Assembly (NCBI RefSeq): GCF_004210375.1
Contig: NC_134830.1
Coordinates: forward strand, 9,114,001-9,178,000
Direction: 5' to 3'
DNA: 64,000 bases
Origin: Tachypleus tridentatus
Taxonomy: Eukaryota > Arthropoda > Merostomata > Xiphosura > Limulidae
Shown: piece after piece, positions 13,289 through 26,555 of the stretch
Position numbering within the stretch: position 1 is the stretch's first letter
How the letters are laid out: every line of letters begins with the position of its first letter
Translations under genes and position numbers: made by a program
The notes under the pieces: model-generated
Told to the model about the DNA's origin: nothing
Database searches by the model: none
The model's input: the letters and a program-made list of their open reading frames with translations, nothing else

Positions 13289-16200
13289 CGCAAACGAACT
13301 TGGCAGGGTTTCAGTTTGGAGAGAGAGGGAGAAGTCTCAAGAATTCTCTCCCCAACAGAAGTGATCAGGAACGTTGTGGTTCATCTTCGGCCCCTCACGT
13401 GAAAAATTATTTAACTGTGCTTGAAATTTCGCCTTGTGTAATTTTTACTTCTTTAAGGTGCAGTGCGATGGGGCATTATAAAATTAACAGGTGAGAAAGG
13501 GGAAAGCGAAACAAAGACGGCACTGAAGAAGTGAGCCAGGCCAGAGCCCGACAAGCAGACACCAACGTGAAACGACTCGATTCAGGACTGGGCAATAGTG
13601 TTGACTTTGGCTGGGATCTAAAGATCAATGTCTGAGATTTGGATGTGTGGGGAAACGCGAGTGCCCGCGAAAACCGACTTTCACAGGACAGGCGCCGAAA
13701 GTTTTATCTGTCCTGTAATAAACAAACCAATTGTTGGGTGAAAACAAATATTTATTTAATACAACTTATCAGTCAATAATGTTTTTATTCAGTACTTTTT
13801 TCTTGTACTTACATTTTAATCGCGTTTTAGGCTAATATCATGATCGGATCTGTCATTTAGCAAAACTACTTTTAATTTGCATAAACATTACTTATGTGAA
13901 TGTTCTCAAACATAATTGTTAATTTTGTGATGGATGAGTGAAACAATTGAGCACTTACCATTAAACTTCTTGTACATATATCAAATTTAAAATGTTCACC
14001 CTTTTTAACCCTTCAATAACAGCGTATGCATTTAATAAATTAATGCTTGCTATTTATGTCCATCTTGTTTCAAAGTTACGATAACAATTTTGGAAAACGT
14101 TACGTTCTTGACCTTTCAGTTTCACAGTATTTTACTTTTAATATTACTGTTAATTTCAAAAGTTTATCTTGGTTACAATTTTAACATCTTCAGTAGTATG
14201 TCTTATGGTTTTAAAGATAAAAGTTTAAATCACTTTAAATGTTTTAATTTTTCTTAATTCAACGTCGAAACCCGTTCAGTCATTTTATCAAGCCTTTTAT
14301 TTCTACCTAGAACAACGCGAGTACCATGGATTTCTTTGTAATTAGCGCTTACAGCCATTTCTTTCTCTACACGAAACAGACGAGTAATAGTTGCGTAACA
14401 TGTTAGAAGCAAAGCTTTTCCCACCATTTTCTTCGAAAGACATAATCATACTTTAATTTTACCAAATTTTTAATACATGATGCGACTCGTATGTATACAG
14501 ATAAGTAATAAATAATCCAAAAAATGAACAACCTCCTTGTAAATATGAATATGGAATTTAATTATACAAACTTAACTTTGAAATATTTATTCATTGAACT
14601 CGTGCACACTGGTCACCAGTGTTGTATAGCATGTTCTCGTTATGCGTGTGCTTGAGGCGAGTAAGGTTAGAGTGATGTTTGATCGGAAATGGTTCATAAA
14701 GCCAAACGTAAGTCGGATGATCTGTACATCCCTGCTCGGGCACTTTGATCCCTGAATTGGCCCGTTTGTGTATTGTTCATGATTTATCCGACCTGCATCT
14801 CGTCGTCTCTCCTCGTCCCTTTTCTTGCTTTGCCTTCGCTTTGTTGCCTGCCACGCCTACCAGACTAGCATTTACACGAATCAAATCACACCCATCAATC
14901 TGTCTATCCTTATTATCCATTCACTTAGTTATTTTCTGAATGTGTGGGGTTGAAGGAGGACTGTTTAGTCTTCGAGCACTGCAGGGGATTAATGTTTTGC
15001 AAGAAATATTAATCTTATACCTAAACACCTGCCGTAATTGTGTGTGTGAAGTCAATAGTTACAGTTAAACAGCTTTGTCGCCATATAACTGTTCTTTTAT
15101 TGTCCTCAGTATTTTATCCCGCTGTTTATTTCTTTAGTATGCATATCACCTCGCTTTAACCATTGCATATTGATTTATTATTGTGTTCAAATGTAAAGTT
15201 TAGTAACAGTATCTTATGCTATAAAGCCAATCACTTTGTCGTGCCTATCAAAGCGGTATTTAAAACGCCTAATCAGGATCAACATTTTATAGAAAAGCTT
15301 CAAGCCCCATTATGGATACCGTTTGTTCAAGTACCACAACCTTCTTCAGGCTTAAATGCAGTAAACTATAAGCACAGGCAACTAACTGTACAAATGGGCG
15401 TGTCTGATTCAGCATTAGATTGACCCGGTAAATGTATTTTAAAAAGTAACAATTACTCGAATAGTAACACTTGATGCTAAACAATGGATTTAAAAAGAAA
15501 ACAAGAAAAAAAAAACGTATTTCGTATAGGAGTTAGAAATTTAAGCAAAAACAGTCAATTAACTTAAAATAATTTAATATTAAAACTACCAATATTTTTT
15601 AAGCAAATATGTTGAGAACTCATTGATCGATATTTAAGTTAGGTAACACTCAAGACATTACAAAGTTAAAGTGGACTTTTTGAATCACTAAAACGTAAAC
15701 ATAGGTTGAAGTACTTTCATGTCACGTGAACTACGGAGAATAACGCACCACGAGCAAAAGTAGTACCACCAAACTACTAAAATTAATGATTTACCGAAAA
15801 CAGCGTTCAAAGAGACTTATGTTTCTGTATTGCTTTTATAAAATTTGAGTGTACGGCAGACTTTGTTGTTTGTTCGGCCCAAATGTTTTTCACACCAAAC
15901 GATGTCAAACAACGATCACGCCTTTCCGGAGAAACTTCAATTTCAGGTAGTGTTAAATGTAATTAGACTTTGAGAAATTTGGATGTTGTTCAAAGTAACG
16001 CCGTTTCACGGGCACACGAAAGCAAATAAATACGTTTCATACAGTGTTTGGTTATTGATGTTTCTGATTATCATAAAGTTCGAAAGTAAATTTCCAGATG
16101 TTTGAGAAATTATTCAGTTATTATGATAGTTAAACAAGTAGTTTAGTGATCAGATTTAAAAGTAAAATGTGGTTTACCCCCTATTATATCTAGTGTTTTA

Positions 16201-16604
16201 CGCTTGTCTTTAAAGGTTATTTTGGTCCTTTAATTCAGCACAAATACCTGAAACATCAGATGCGTGTAACAAGATATCAGAAGATATTAGTCTCACTCTG
16301 AACCACAGTTTTAATGTTCTCATCTAAAAATGCATCGTCCCCCCCCTTTTCAGACGGTAAGGATGAACTTGTCCACTATCGGGATTGTTATCACTTCGAG
16401 AAGTTTCGTACGTTTTTTACAACACAGTTGACATTCTCTTTAAAAACAAAAACAATGTAATTAAATTGTATGATACAAAAGTTGTATCATATTTTAAGAT
16501 GTATGAAGGTGAATTCCATATAACGACGTCTAATTCCTGTAACACCGACGAAATCGTTTCGAAAGTGTTTGTATAAGTAGAGGCGTTTGAGAGAAATTGC
16601 TTTA

Positions 16605-16723
16605 ATGCTCAGGTTTCCCTTCATTTCGTATTAATCTTTCGCCTTTTACTAAAGATTACCGTGGAGGGGAACATTACAATGAGCCTATAGGCAAATTTTT
16701 GAAGTCTCACGTCGGTGAGACAA
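16605..16723 (+). ncRNA. U5: U5 spliceosomal snRNA, array copy 4
   Basis: Canonical loop 1 (GCCTTTTAC), five-T Sm site and intact 3' hairpin. It has one extra G in the GGAGGGGAACATT strand of the long stem, shared with copy 5. The shared change suggests a real sub-variant spread between adjacent units, or the same assembly bias. Confidence 0.97.
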
Positions 16724-17299
16724 CAATCTATGAATAAAAATAGAGTTGAGAAAGCGACTTTAGTGGTGCATGAATTTTAGCGCGAGTTGTTGCTATGATG
16801 TTTTAGTTCTCGATGAAATATTGTGTTTTGGAAAAACGTTTTTAATACTGAACATATATTTCGCATTATAACTGTTTTCATACTACGATTATGCAAACTT
16901 CAACAAATCTGGAATTAATATAAATATTGTAATCGTGTTTTATAAATATCATTTTCTCATGTAATTTTCCGAAATATTAAAGACGATAACGCAAAAATAA
17001 AAGGGCCCAGCATTAGTGAGACAGAAATACTTGAATAAGAGGAAACGAGTACTGGGTCTGTTTTCATCTTGTAATGCGACAACTGCCACGACTTCTATAT
17101 TCGAGAAACAAGCAGAAAAATGGACACTAGATTCAAAGTACAACAACAAAAACACCTTCACACGTTTTCGAACCAGTGTAAATCAAATAAACGCAACATA
17201 ACCATAGAAAACTCCCAGCTACTAAGTAGGGAAACAAACGTAAAATCAAATAAGCCCTACTTATACATCAACTAGAATCAAAATTAAACCAGCATAAGA

Positions 17300-17566
17300 C
17301 CCGGCATGACCAGATGGTTAAAGCACTCGATTCGCAATCCGAGGAGCGTGGGTTCTAATCCCCGTCATACCAAACATGCTTGCCCTTTCAGCCGTGAGGT
17401 TGTTATAAAGTTACGGTCAATACCAGTATTCGTTGGTAAAAGAGTTGGCGGTGGGTGGTGATGACTAATTGCCTTCCCTCTAGTCTTACACTGTTAAATT
17501 AGGGACAGCTGGCGCAGATAGCCATCGTGTAGCTTTGTTCGAAATTCAAAAACAAACAAACCAAAA
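17300..17566 (+). mobile_element. tRNA-derived SINE in unit 5
   Basis: Orthologous copy of the unit SINE, full length. Confidence 0.88.
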
Positions 17567-20500
17567 CGCAAACGAACTTGGCAGGGTTTCAGTTTGGAGA
17601 GAGAGGGAGAAGTCTCAAGAATTCTCTCCCCAACAGAAGTGATCAGGAACGTTGTGGTTCATCTTCGGCCCCTCACGTGAAAAATTATTTAACTGTGCTT
17701 GAAATTTCGCCTTGTGTAATTTTACTTCTTTAAGGTGCAGTGCGATGGGGCATTATAAAATTAACAGGTGAGAAAGGGGAAAGCGAAACAAAGACGGCAC
17801 TGAAGAAGTGAGCCAGGCCAGAGCCCGACAAGCAGACACCAACGTGAAACGACTCGATTCAGGACTGGGCAATAGTGTTGACTTTGGCTGGGATCTAAAG
17901 ATCCAATGTCTGAGATTTGGATGTGTGGGGAAACGCGAGTGCCCGCGAAAACCGACTTTCACAGGACAGGCGCCGAAAGTTTTATCTGTCCTGTAATAAA
18001 CAAACCAATTGTTGGGTGAAAACAAATATTTATTTAATACAACTTATCAGTCAATAATGTTTTTATTCAGTACTTTTTTCTTGTACTTACATTTTAATCG
18101 CGTTTTAGGCTAATATCATGATCGGATCTGTCATTTAGCAAAACTACTTTTAATTTGCATAAACATTACTTATGTGAATGTTCTCAAACATAATTGTTAA
18201 TTTTGTGATGGATGAGTGAAACAATTGAGCACTTACCATTAAACTTCTTGTACATATATCAAATTTAAAATGTTCACCCTTTTAACCCTTCAATAACAGC
18301 GTATGCATTTAATAAATTAATGCTTGCTATTTATGTCCATCTTGTTTCAAAGTTACGATAACAATTTTGGAAAACGTTACGTTCTTGACCTTTCAGTTTC
18401 ACAGTATTTTACTTTTAATATTACTGTTAATTTCAAAAGTTTATCTTGGTTACAATTTTAACATCTTCAGTAGTATGTCTTATGGTTTTAAAGATAAAAG
18501 TTTAAATCACTTTAAATGTTTTAATTTTTCTTAATTCAACGTCGAAACCCGTTCAGTCATTTTATCAAGCCTTTTATTTCTACCTAGAACAACGCGAGTA
18601 CCATGGATTTCTTTGTAATTAGCGCTTACAGCCATTTCTTTCTCTACACGAAACAGACGAGTAATAGTTGCGTAACATGTTAGAAGCAAAGCTTTTCCCA
18701 CCATTTTCTTCGAAAGACATAATCATACTTTAATTTTACCAAATTTTTAATACATGATGCGACTCGTATGTATACAGATAAGTAATAAATAATCCAAAAA
18801 ATGAACAACCTCCTTGTAAATATGAATATGGAATTTAATTATACAAACTTAACTTTGAAATATTTATTCATTGAACTCGTGCACACTGGTCACCAGTGTT
18901 GTATAGCATGTTCTCGTTATGCGTGTGCTTGAGGCGAGTAAGGTTAGAGTGATGTTTGATCGGAAATGGTTCATAAAGCCAAACGTAAGTCGGATGATCT
19001 GTACATCCCTGCTCGGGCACTTTGATCCCTGAATTGGCCCGTTTGTGTATTGTTCATGATTTATCCGACCTGCATCTCGTCGTCTCTCCTCGTCCCTTTT
19101 CTTGCTTTGCCTTCGCTTTGTTGCCTGCCACGCCTACCAGACTAGCATTTACACGAATCAAATCACACCCATCAATCTGTCTATCCTTATTATCCATTCA
19201 CTTAGTTATTTTCTGAATGTGTGGGGTTGAAGGAGGACTGTTTAGTCTTCGAGCACTGCAGGGGATTAATGTTTTGCAAGAAATATTAATCTTATACCTA
19301 AACACCTGCCGTAATTGTGTGTGTGAAGTCAATAGTTACAGTTAAACAGCTTTGTCGCCATATAACTGTTCTTTTTATTGTCCTCAGTATTTTATCCCGC
19401 TGTTTATTTCTTTAGTATGCATATCACCTCGCTTTAACCATTGCATATTGATTTATTATTGTGTTCAAATGTAAAGTTTAGTAACAGTATCTTATGCTAT
19501 AAAGCCAATCACTTTGTCGTGCCTATCAAAGCGGTATTTAAAACGCCTAATCAGGATCAACATTTTATAGAAAAGCTTCAAGCCCCATTATGGATACCGT
19601 TTGTTCAAGTACCACAACCTTCTTCAGGCTTAAATGCAGTAAACTATAAGCACAGGCAACTAACTGTACAAATGGGCGTGTCTGATTCAGCATTAGATTG
19701 ACCCGGTAAATGTATTTTAAAAAGTAACAATTACTCGAATAGTAACACTTGATGCTAAACAATGGATTTAAAAAGAAAACAAGAAAAAAAAACGTATTTC
19801 GTATAGGAGTTAGAAATTTAAGCAAAAACAGTCAATTAACTTAAAATAATTTAATATTAAAACTACCAATATTTTTTAAGCAAATATGTTGAGAACTCAT
19901 TGATCGATATTTAAGTTAGGTAACACTCAAGACATTACAAAGTTAAAGTGGACTTTTTGAATCACTAAAACGTAAACATAGGTTGAAGTACTTTCATGTC
20001 ACGTGAACTACGGAGAATAACGCACCACGAGCAAAAGTAGTACCACCAAACTACTAAAATTAATGATTTACCGAAAACAGCGTTCAAAGAGACTTATGTT
20101 TCTGTATTGCTTTTTATAAAATTTGAGTGTACGGCAGACTTTGTTGTTTGTTCGGCCCAAATGTTTTCACACCAAACGATGTCAAACAACGATCACGCCT
20201 TTCCGGAGAAACTTCAATTTCAGGTAGTGTTAAATGTAATTAGACTTTGAGAAATTTGGATGTTGTTCAAAGTAACGCCGTTTCACGGGCACACGAAAGC
20301 AAATAAATACGTTTCATACAGTGTTTGGTTATTGATGTTTCTGATTATCATAAAGTTCGAAAGTAAATTTCCAGATGTTTGAGAAATTATTCAGTTATTA
20401 TGATAGTTAAACAAGTAGTTTAGTGATCAGATTTAAAAGTAAAATGTGGTTTACCCCCTATTATATCTAGTGTTTTACGCTTGTCTTTAAAGGTTATTTT

Positions 20501-20878
20501 GGTCCTTTAATTCAGCACAAATACCTGAAACATCAGATGCGTGTAACAAGATATCAGAAGATATTAGTCTCACTCTGAACCACAGTTTTAATGTTCTCAT
20601 CTAAAATGCATCGTCCCCCCCTTTTCAGACGGTAAGGATGAACTTGTCCACTATCGGGATTGTTATCACTTCGAGAAGTTTCGTACGTTTTTTACAACAC
20701 AGTTGACATTCTCTTTAAAACAAAAACAATGTAATTAAATTGTATGATACAAAAGTTGTATCATATTTTAAGATGTATGAAGGTGAATTCCATATAACGA
20801 CGTCTAATTCCTGTAACACCGACGAAATCGTTTCGAAAGTGTTTGTATAAGTAGAGGCGTTTGAGAGAAATTGCTTTA

Positions 20879-20997
20879 ATGCTCAGGTTTCCCTTCATTT
20901 CGTATTAATCTTTCGCCTTTTACTAAAGATTACCGTGGAGGGGAACATTACAATGAGCCTATAGGCAAATTTTTGAAGTCTCACGTCGGTGAGACAA
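20879..20997 (+). ncRNA. U5: U5 spliceosomal snRNA, array copy 5
   Basis: Same sequence as copy 4 over the gene, as far as can be read: canonical loop 1, GGAGGGGAACATT on the 3' stem strand, Sm site AAATTTTTGA and hairpin GTCTCAC(GTCG)GTGAGAC. Confidence 0.97.
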
Positions 20998-21573
20998 CAA
21001 TCTATGAATAAAAATAGAGTTGAGAAAGCGACTTTAGTGGTGCATGAATTTTAGCGCGAGTTGTTGCTATGATGTTTTAGTTCTCGATGAAATATTGTGT
21101 TTTGGAAAAACGTTTTTAATACTGAACATATATTTCGCATTATAACTGTTTTCATACTACGATTATGCAAACTTCAACAAATCTGGAATTAATATAAATA
21201 TTGTAATCGTGTTTTATAAATATCATTTTCTCATGTAATTTTCCAAAATATTAAAGACGATAACGCAAAAATAAAAGGGCCCAGCATTAGTGAGACAGAA
21301 ATACTTGAATAAGAGGAAACGAGTACTGGGTCTGTTTTCATCTTGTAATGCGACAACTGCCACGACTTCTATATTCGAGAAACAAGCAGAAAAATGGACA
21401 CTAGATTCAAAGTACAACAACAAAAACACCTTCACACGTTTTCGAACCAGTGTAAATCAAATAAACGCAACATAACCATAGAAAACTCCCAGCTACTAAG
21501 TAGGGAAACAAACGTAAAATCAAATAAGCCCTACTTATACATCAACTAGAATCAAAATTAAACCAGCATAAGA

Positions 21574-21839
21574 CCCGGCATGACCAGATGGTTAAAGCAC
21601 TCGATTCGCAATCCGAGGAGCGTGGGTTCTAATCCCCGTCATACCAAACATGCTTGCCCTTTCAGCCGTGAGGTTGTTATAAAGTTACGGTCAATACCAG
21701 TATTCGTTGGTAAAGAGTTGGCGGTGGGTGGTGATGACTAATTGCCTTCCCTCTAGTCTTACACTGTTAAATTAGGGACAGCTGGCGCAGATAGCCATCG
21801 TGTAGCTTTGTTCGAAATTCAAAAACAAACAAACCAAAA
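21574..21839 (+). mobile_element. tRNA-derived SINE in unit 6
   Basis: Orthologous copy, one A shorter in the GGTAAAGAGTT stretch. Confidence 0.88.
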
Positions 21840-24800
21840 CGCAAACGAACTTGGCAGGGTTTCAGTTTGGAGAGAGAGGGAGAAGTCTCAAGAATTCTCT
21901 CCCCAACAGAAGTGATCAGGAACGTTGTGGTTCATCTTCGGCCCCTCACGTGAAAAATTATTTAACTGTGCTTGAAATTTCGCCTTGTGTAATTTTTACT
22001 TCTTTAAGGTGCAGTGCGATGGGGCATTATAAAATTAACAGGTGAGAAAGGGGAAAGCGAAACAAAGACGGCACTGAAGAAGTGAGCCAGGCCAGAGCCC
22101 GACAAGCAGACACCAACGTGAAACGACTCGATTCAGGACTGGGCAATAGTGTTGACTTTGGCTGGGATCTAAAGATCCAATGTCTGAGATTTGGATGTGT
22201 GGGAAACGCGAGTGCCCCGCGAAAACCGACTTTCACAGGACAGGCGCCGAAAGTTTTATCTGTCCTGTAATAAACAAACCAATTGTTGGGTGAAAACAAA
22301 TATTTATTTAATACAACTTATCAGTCAATAATGTTTTTATTCAGTACTTTTTTCTTGTACTTACATTTTAATCGCGTTTTAGGCTAATATCATGATCGGA
22401 TCTGTCATTTAGCAAAACTACTTTTAATTTGCATAAACATTACTTATGTGAATGTTCTCAAACATAATTGTTAATTTTGTGATGGATGAGTGAAACAATT
22501 GAGCACTTACCATTAAACTTCTTGTACATATATCAAATTTAAAATGTTCACCCTTTTAACCCTTCAATAACAGCGTATGCATTTAATAAATTAATGCTTG
22601 CTATTTATGTCCATCTTGTTTCAAAGTTACGATAACAATTTTGGAAAACGTTACGTTCTTGACCTTTCAGTTTCACAGTATTTTACTTTTTAATATTACT
22701 GTTAATTTCAAAAGTTTATCTTGGTTACAATTTTAACATCTTCAGTAGTATGTCTTATGGTTTTAAAGATAAAAGTTTAAATCACTTTAAATGTTTTAAT
22801 TTTTCTTAATTCAACGTCGAAACCCGTTCAGTCATTTTATCAAGCCTTTTATTTCTACCTAGAACAACGCGAGTACCATGGATTTCTTTGTAATTAGCGC
22901 TTACAGCCATTTCTTTCTCTACACGAAACAGACGAGTAATAGTTGCGTAACATGTTAGAAGCAAAGCTTTTCCCACCATTTTCTTCGAAAGACATAATCA
23001 TACTTTAATTTTACCAAATTTTAATACATGATGCGACTCGTATGTATACAGATAAGTAATAAATAATCCAAAAAATGAACAACCTCCTTGTAAATATGAA
23101 TATGGAATTTAATTATACAAACTTAACTTTGAAATATTTATTCATTGAACTCGTGCACACTGGTCACCAGTGTTGTATAGCATGTTCTCGTTATGCGTGT
23201 GCTTGAGGCGAGTAAGGTTAGAGTGATGTTTGATCGGAAATGGTTCATAAAGCCAAACGTAAGTCGGATGATCTGTACATCCCTGCTCGGGCACTTTGAT
23301 CCCTGAATTGGCCCGTTTGTGTATTGTTCATGATTTATCCGACCTGCATCTCGTCGTCTCTCCTCGTCCCTTTTCTTGCTTTGCCTTCGCTTTGTTGCCT
23401 GCCACGCCTACCAGACTAGCATTTACACGAATCAAATCACACCCATCAATCTGTCTATCCTTATTATCCATTCACTTAGTTATTTTCTGAATGTGTGGGG
23501 TTGAAGGAGGACTGTTTAGTCTTCGAGCACTGCAGGGGATTAATGTTTTGCAAGAAATATTAATCTTATACCTAAACACCTGCCGTAATTGTGTGTGTGA
23601 AGTCAATAGTTACAGTTAAACAGCTTTGTCGCCATATAACTGTTCTTTTATTGTCCTCAGTATTTTATCCCGCTGTTTATTTCTTTAGTATGCATATCAC
23701 CTCGCTTTAACCATTGCATATTGATTTATTATTGTGTTCAAATGTAAAGTTTAGTAACAGTATCTTATGCTATAAAGCCAATCACTTTGTCGTGCCTATC
23801 AAAGCGGTATTTAAAACGCCTAATCAGGATCAACATTTTATAGAAAAGCTTCAAGCCCCATTATGGATACCGTTTGTTCAAGTACCACAACCTTCTTCAG
23901 GCTTAAATGCAGTAAACTATAAGCACAGGCAACTAACTGTACAAATGGGCGTGTCTGATTCAGCATTAGATTGACCCGGTAAATGTATTTTAAAAGTAAC
24001 AATTACTCGAATAGTAACACTTGATGCTAAACAATGGATTTAAAAAGAAAACAAGAAAAAAAAACGTATTTCGTATAGAAGTTAGAAATTTAAGCAAAAC
24101 AGTCAATTAACTTAAAATAATTTAATATTAAAACTACCAATATTTTTAAGCAAATATGTTGAGAACTCATTGATCGATATTTAAGTTAGGTAACACTCAA
24201 GACATTACAAAGTTAAAGTGGACTTTTGAATCACTAAAACGTAAACATAGGTTGAAGTACTTTCATGTCACGTGAACTACGGAGAATAACGCACCACGAG
24301 CAAAAGTAGTACCACCAAACTACTAAAATTAATGATTTACCGAAAACAGCGTTCAAAGAGACTTATGTTTCTGTATTGCTTTTATAAAATTTGAGTGTAC
24401 GGCAGACTTTGTTGTTTGTTCGGCCCAAATGTTTTCACACCAAACGATGTCAAACAACGATCACGCCTTTCCGGAGAAACTTCAATTTCAGGTAGTGTTA
24501 AATGTAATTAGACTTTGAGAAATTTGGATGTTGTTCAAAGTAACGCCGTTTCACGGGCACACGAAAGCAAATAAATACGTTTCATACAGTGTTTGGTTAT
24601 TGATGTTTCTGATTATCATAAAGTTCGAAAGTAAATTTCCAGATGTTTGAGAAATTATTCAGTTATTATGATAGTTAAACAAGTAGTTTAGTGATCAGAT
24701 TTAAAAGTAAAATGTGGTTTACCCCCTATTATATCTAGTGTTTTACGCTTGTCTTTAAAGGTTATTTTGGTCCTTTAATTCAGCACAAATACCTGAAACA

Positions 24801-25149
24801 TCAGATGCGTGTAACAAGATATCAGAAGATATTAGTCTCACTCTGAACCACAGTTTTAATGTTCTCATCTAAAAATGCATCGTCCCTCCCCTTTTCAGAC
24901 GGTAAGGATGAACTTGTCCACGGTCGGGATTGTTATCATTTCGAGAAGTTTCGTACGTTTTTTACAACACAGTTGACATTCTGTTTAAAAACAAAAACAA
25001 TGTAATAAAATTGTATGATACAAAAGTTGTATCATATTTTAAGATGTATGAAGGTGAATTCCATATAACGACGTCTAATTCCTGTAACACCGACGAAATC
25101 GTTTCGAAAGTGTTTGTATAAGTAGAGGCGTTTGATAGAAATTGCTTTA

Positions 25150-25267
25150 ATGCTCAGGTTTCCCTTCATTTCGTATTAATCTTTCGCCTTTTACTAAAGA
25201 TTACCGTGGAGGGAACATTACAATGAGCCTATAGGCAAATTTTTGAAGTCTCACGTTGGTGAGACAA
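25150..25267 (+). ncRNA. U5: U5 spliceosomal snRNA, array copy 6 (edge copy)
   Basis: Last U5 before the right array boundary. Loop 1 is canonical. The 3' hairpin loop is GTTG instead of GTCG, with the 7-bp stem unchanged, so folding is preserved. There is a single substitution just upstream of the gene (TTTGATAGAA for TTTGAGAGAA). Its unit carries clearly more substitutions than the internal units, as expected for an array-edge copy that is less often homogenised. It still looks functional. Confidence 0.96.
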
Positions 25268-25843
25268 CAATCTATGAATAAAAATAGAGTTGAGAAAGCG
25301 ACTTTAGTGGTGCATGAATTTTAGTGCGAGTTGTTGCTATGATGTTTTAGTTCTCGATGAAATATTGTGTTTTGGAAAAACGTTTTTAATACTGAACATA
25401 TATTTCGCGTTATAACTGTTTTCATACTACGATTATGCAAACTTCAACAAATCTGGAATTAATATAAATATTGTAATCGTGTTTTATAAATATCATTTTC
25501 TCATGTAATTTTCCAAAATATTAAAGACGATAACGCAAAAATAAAAGGGCCCAGCATTAGTGAGACAGAAATACTTGAATAAGAGGAAACGAGTACTGGG
25601 TCTGTTTTCATCTTGTAATGCGACAACTGCCACGACTTCTATATTCGAGAAACAAGCAGAAAAATGGACACTAGATTCAAAGTACAACAACAAAAACACC
25701 TTCACACGTTTTCGAACCAGTGTAAATCAAATAAACGCAACATAACCATAGAAAACTCCCAGATACTAAGTAGGGAAACAAACGTAAAATCAAATAAGCC
25801 CTACTTATACATCAACTAGAATCAAAATTAAACCAGCATAAGA

Positions 25844-26110
25844 CCCGGCATGACCAGATGGTTAAAGCACTCGATTCGCAATCCGAGGAGCGTGGGTTCT
25901 AATCCCCGTCATACCAAACATGCTTGCCCTTTCAGCCGTGAGGTTGTTATAAAGTTACGGTCAATACCAGTATTCGTTGGTAAAAGAGTTGGCGGTGGGT
26001 GGTGATGACTAATTGCCTTCCCTCTAGTCTTACACTGTTAAATTAGGGACAGCTGGCGCAGATAGCCATCGTGTAGCTTTGTTCGAAATTCAAAAACAAA
26101 CAAACCAAAA
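25844..26110 (+). mobile_element. tRNA-derived SINE in terminal partial unit
   Basis: Orthologous copy in the truncated last unit, which ends about 445 bp further on. Confidence 0.88.
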
Positions 26111-26555
26111 CGCAAACGAACTTGGCAGGGTTTCAGTTTGGAGAGAGAGGGAGAAGTCTCAAGAATTCTCTCCCCAACAGAAGTGATCAGGAACGTTGTG
26201 GTTCATCTTCGGCCCCTCACGTGAAAAATTATTTAACTGTGCTTGAAATTTCGCCTTGTGTAATTTTTACTTCTTTAAGGTGCAGTGCGATGGGGCATTA
26301 TAAAATTAACAGGTGAGAAAGGGGAAAGCGAAACAAAGACGGCACTGAAGAAGTGAGCCAGGCCAGAGCCCGACAAGCAGACACCAACGTGAAACGACTC
26401 GATTCAGGACTGGGCAATAGTGTTGCCTTTGGCTGGGATCTAAAGATCCAATGTCTGAGATTTGGATGTGTGGGGAAACGCGAGTGCCCCGCGAAAACCG
26501 ACTTTCACAGGACAGGCGCCGAAAGTTTTATCTGTCCTGTAATAAACAAACCAAT

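Larger units (their letters stand above)
1..26555 (+). repeat. Macrosatellite of ~4.27-kb units carrying U5 snRNA
   Basis: The same sequence recurs head to tail. U5-to-U5 distances are 4272, 4271, 4277, 4274 and 4271 bp. The window opens inside a unit, so the array extends to the left. Homology stops at about 26555, where the sequence after AATAAACAAACCAAT departs from all other copies. Units differ mostly by one-base length changes in homopolymer runs, with very few substitutions except in the last unit. Order within a unit, using the first copy: tRNA-derived SINE (208-474), a more GC-rich stretch (480-905) ending in a hairpin, about 2.8 kb of AT-rich spacer, then U5 (3785-3901) and about 370 bp of 3' flank. 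Open frames of 61-90 codons in the spacer overlap on both strands and look like chance. I see no other snRNA, 5S rRNA or histone gene in the unit. Tandem snRNA arrays with long spacers are known (human RNU2 units are about 6 kb); a U5 array of this kind is the notable point here. Confidence 0.97.

Noticed and set aside
1-26555. Other tandem gene types in the unit: 5S rRNA, U2, U4, U6, U11, U12, histones, 7SL
   Set aside because: I looked for their hallmark sequences from memory on both strands and saw none.
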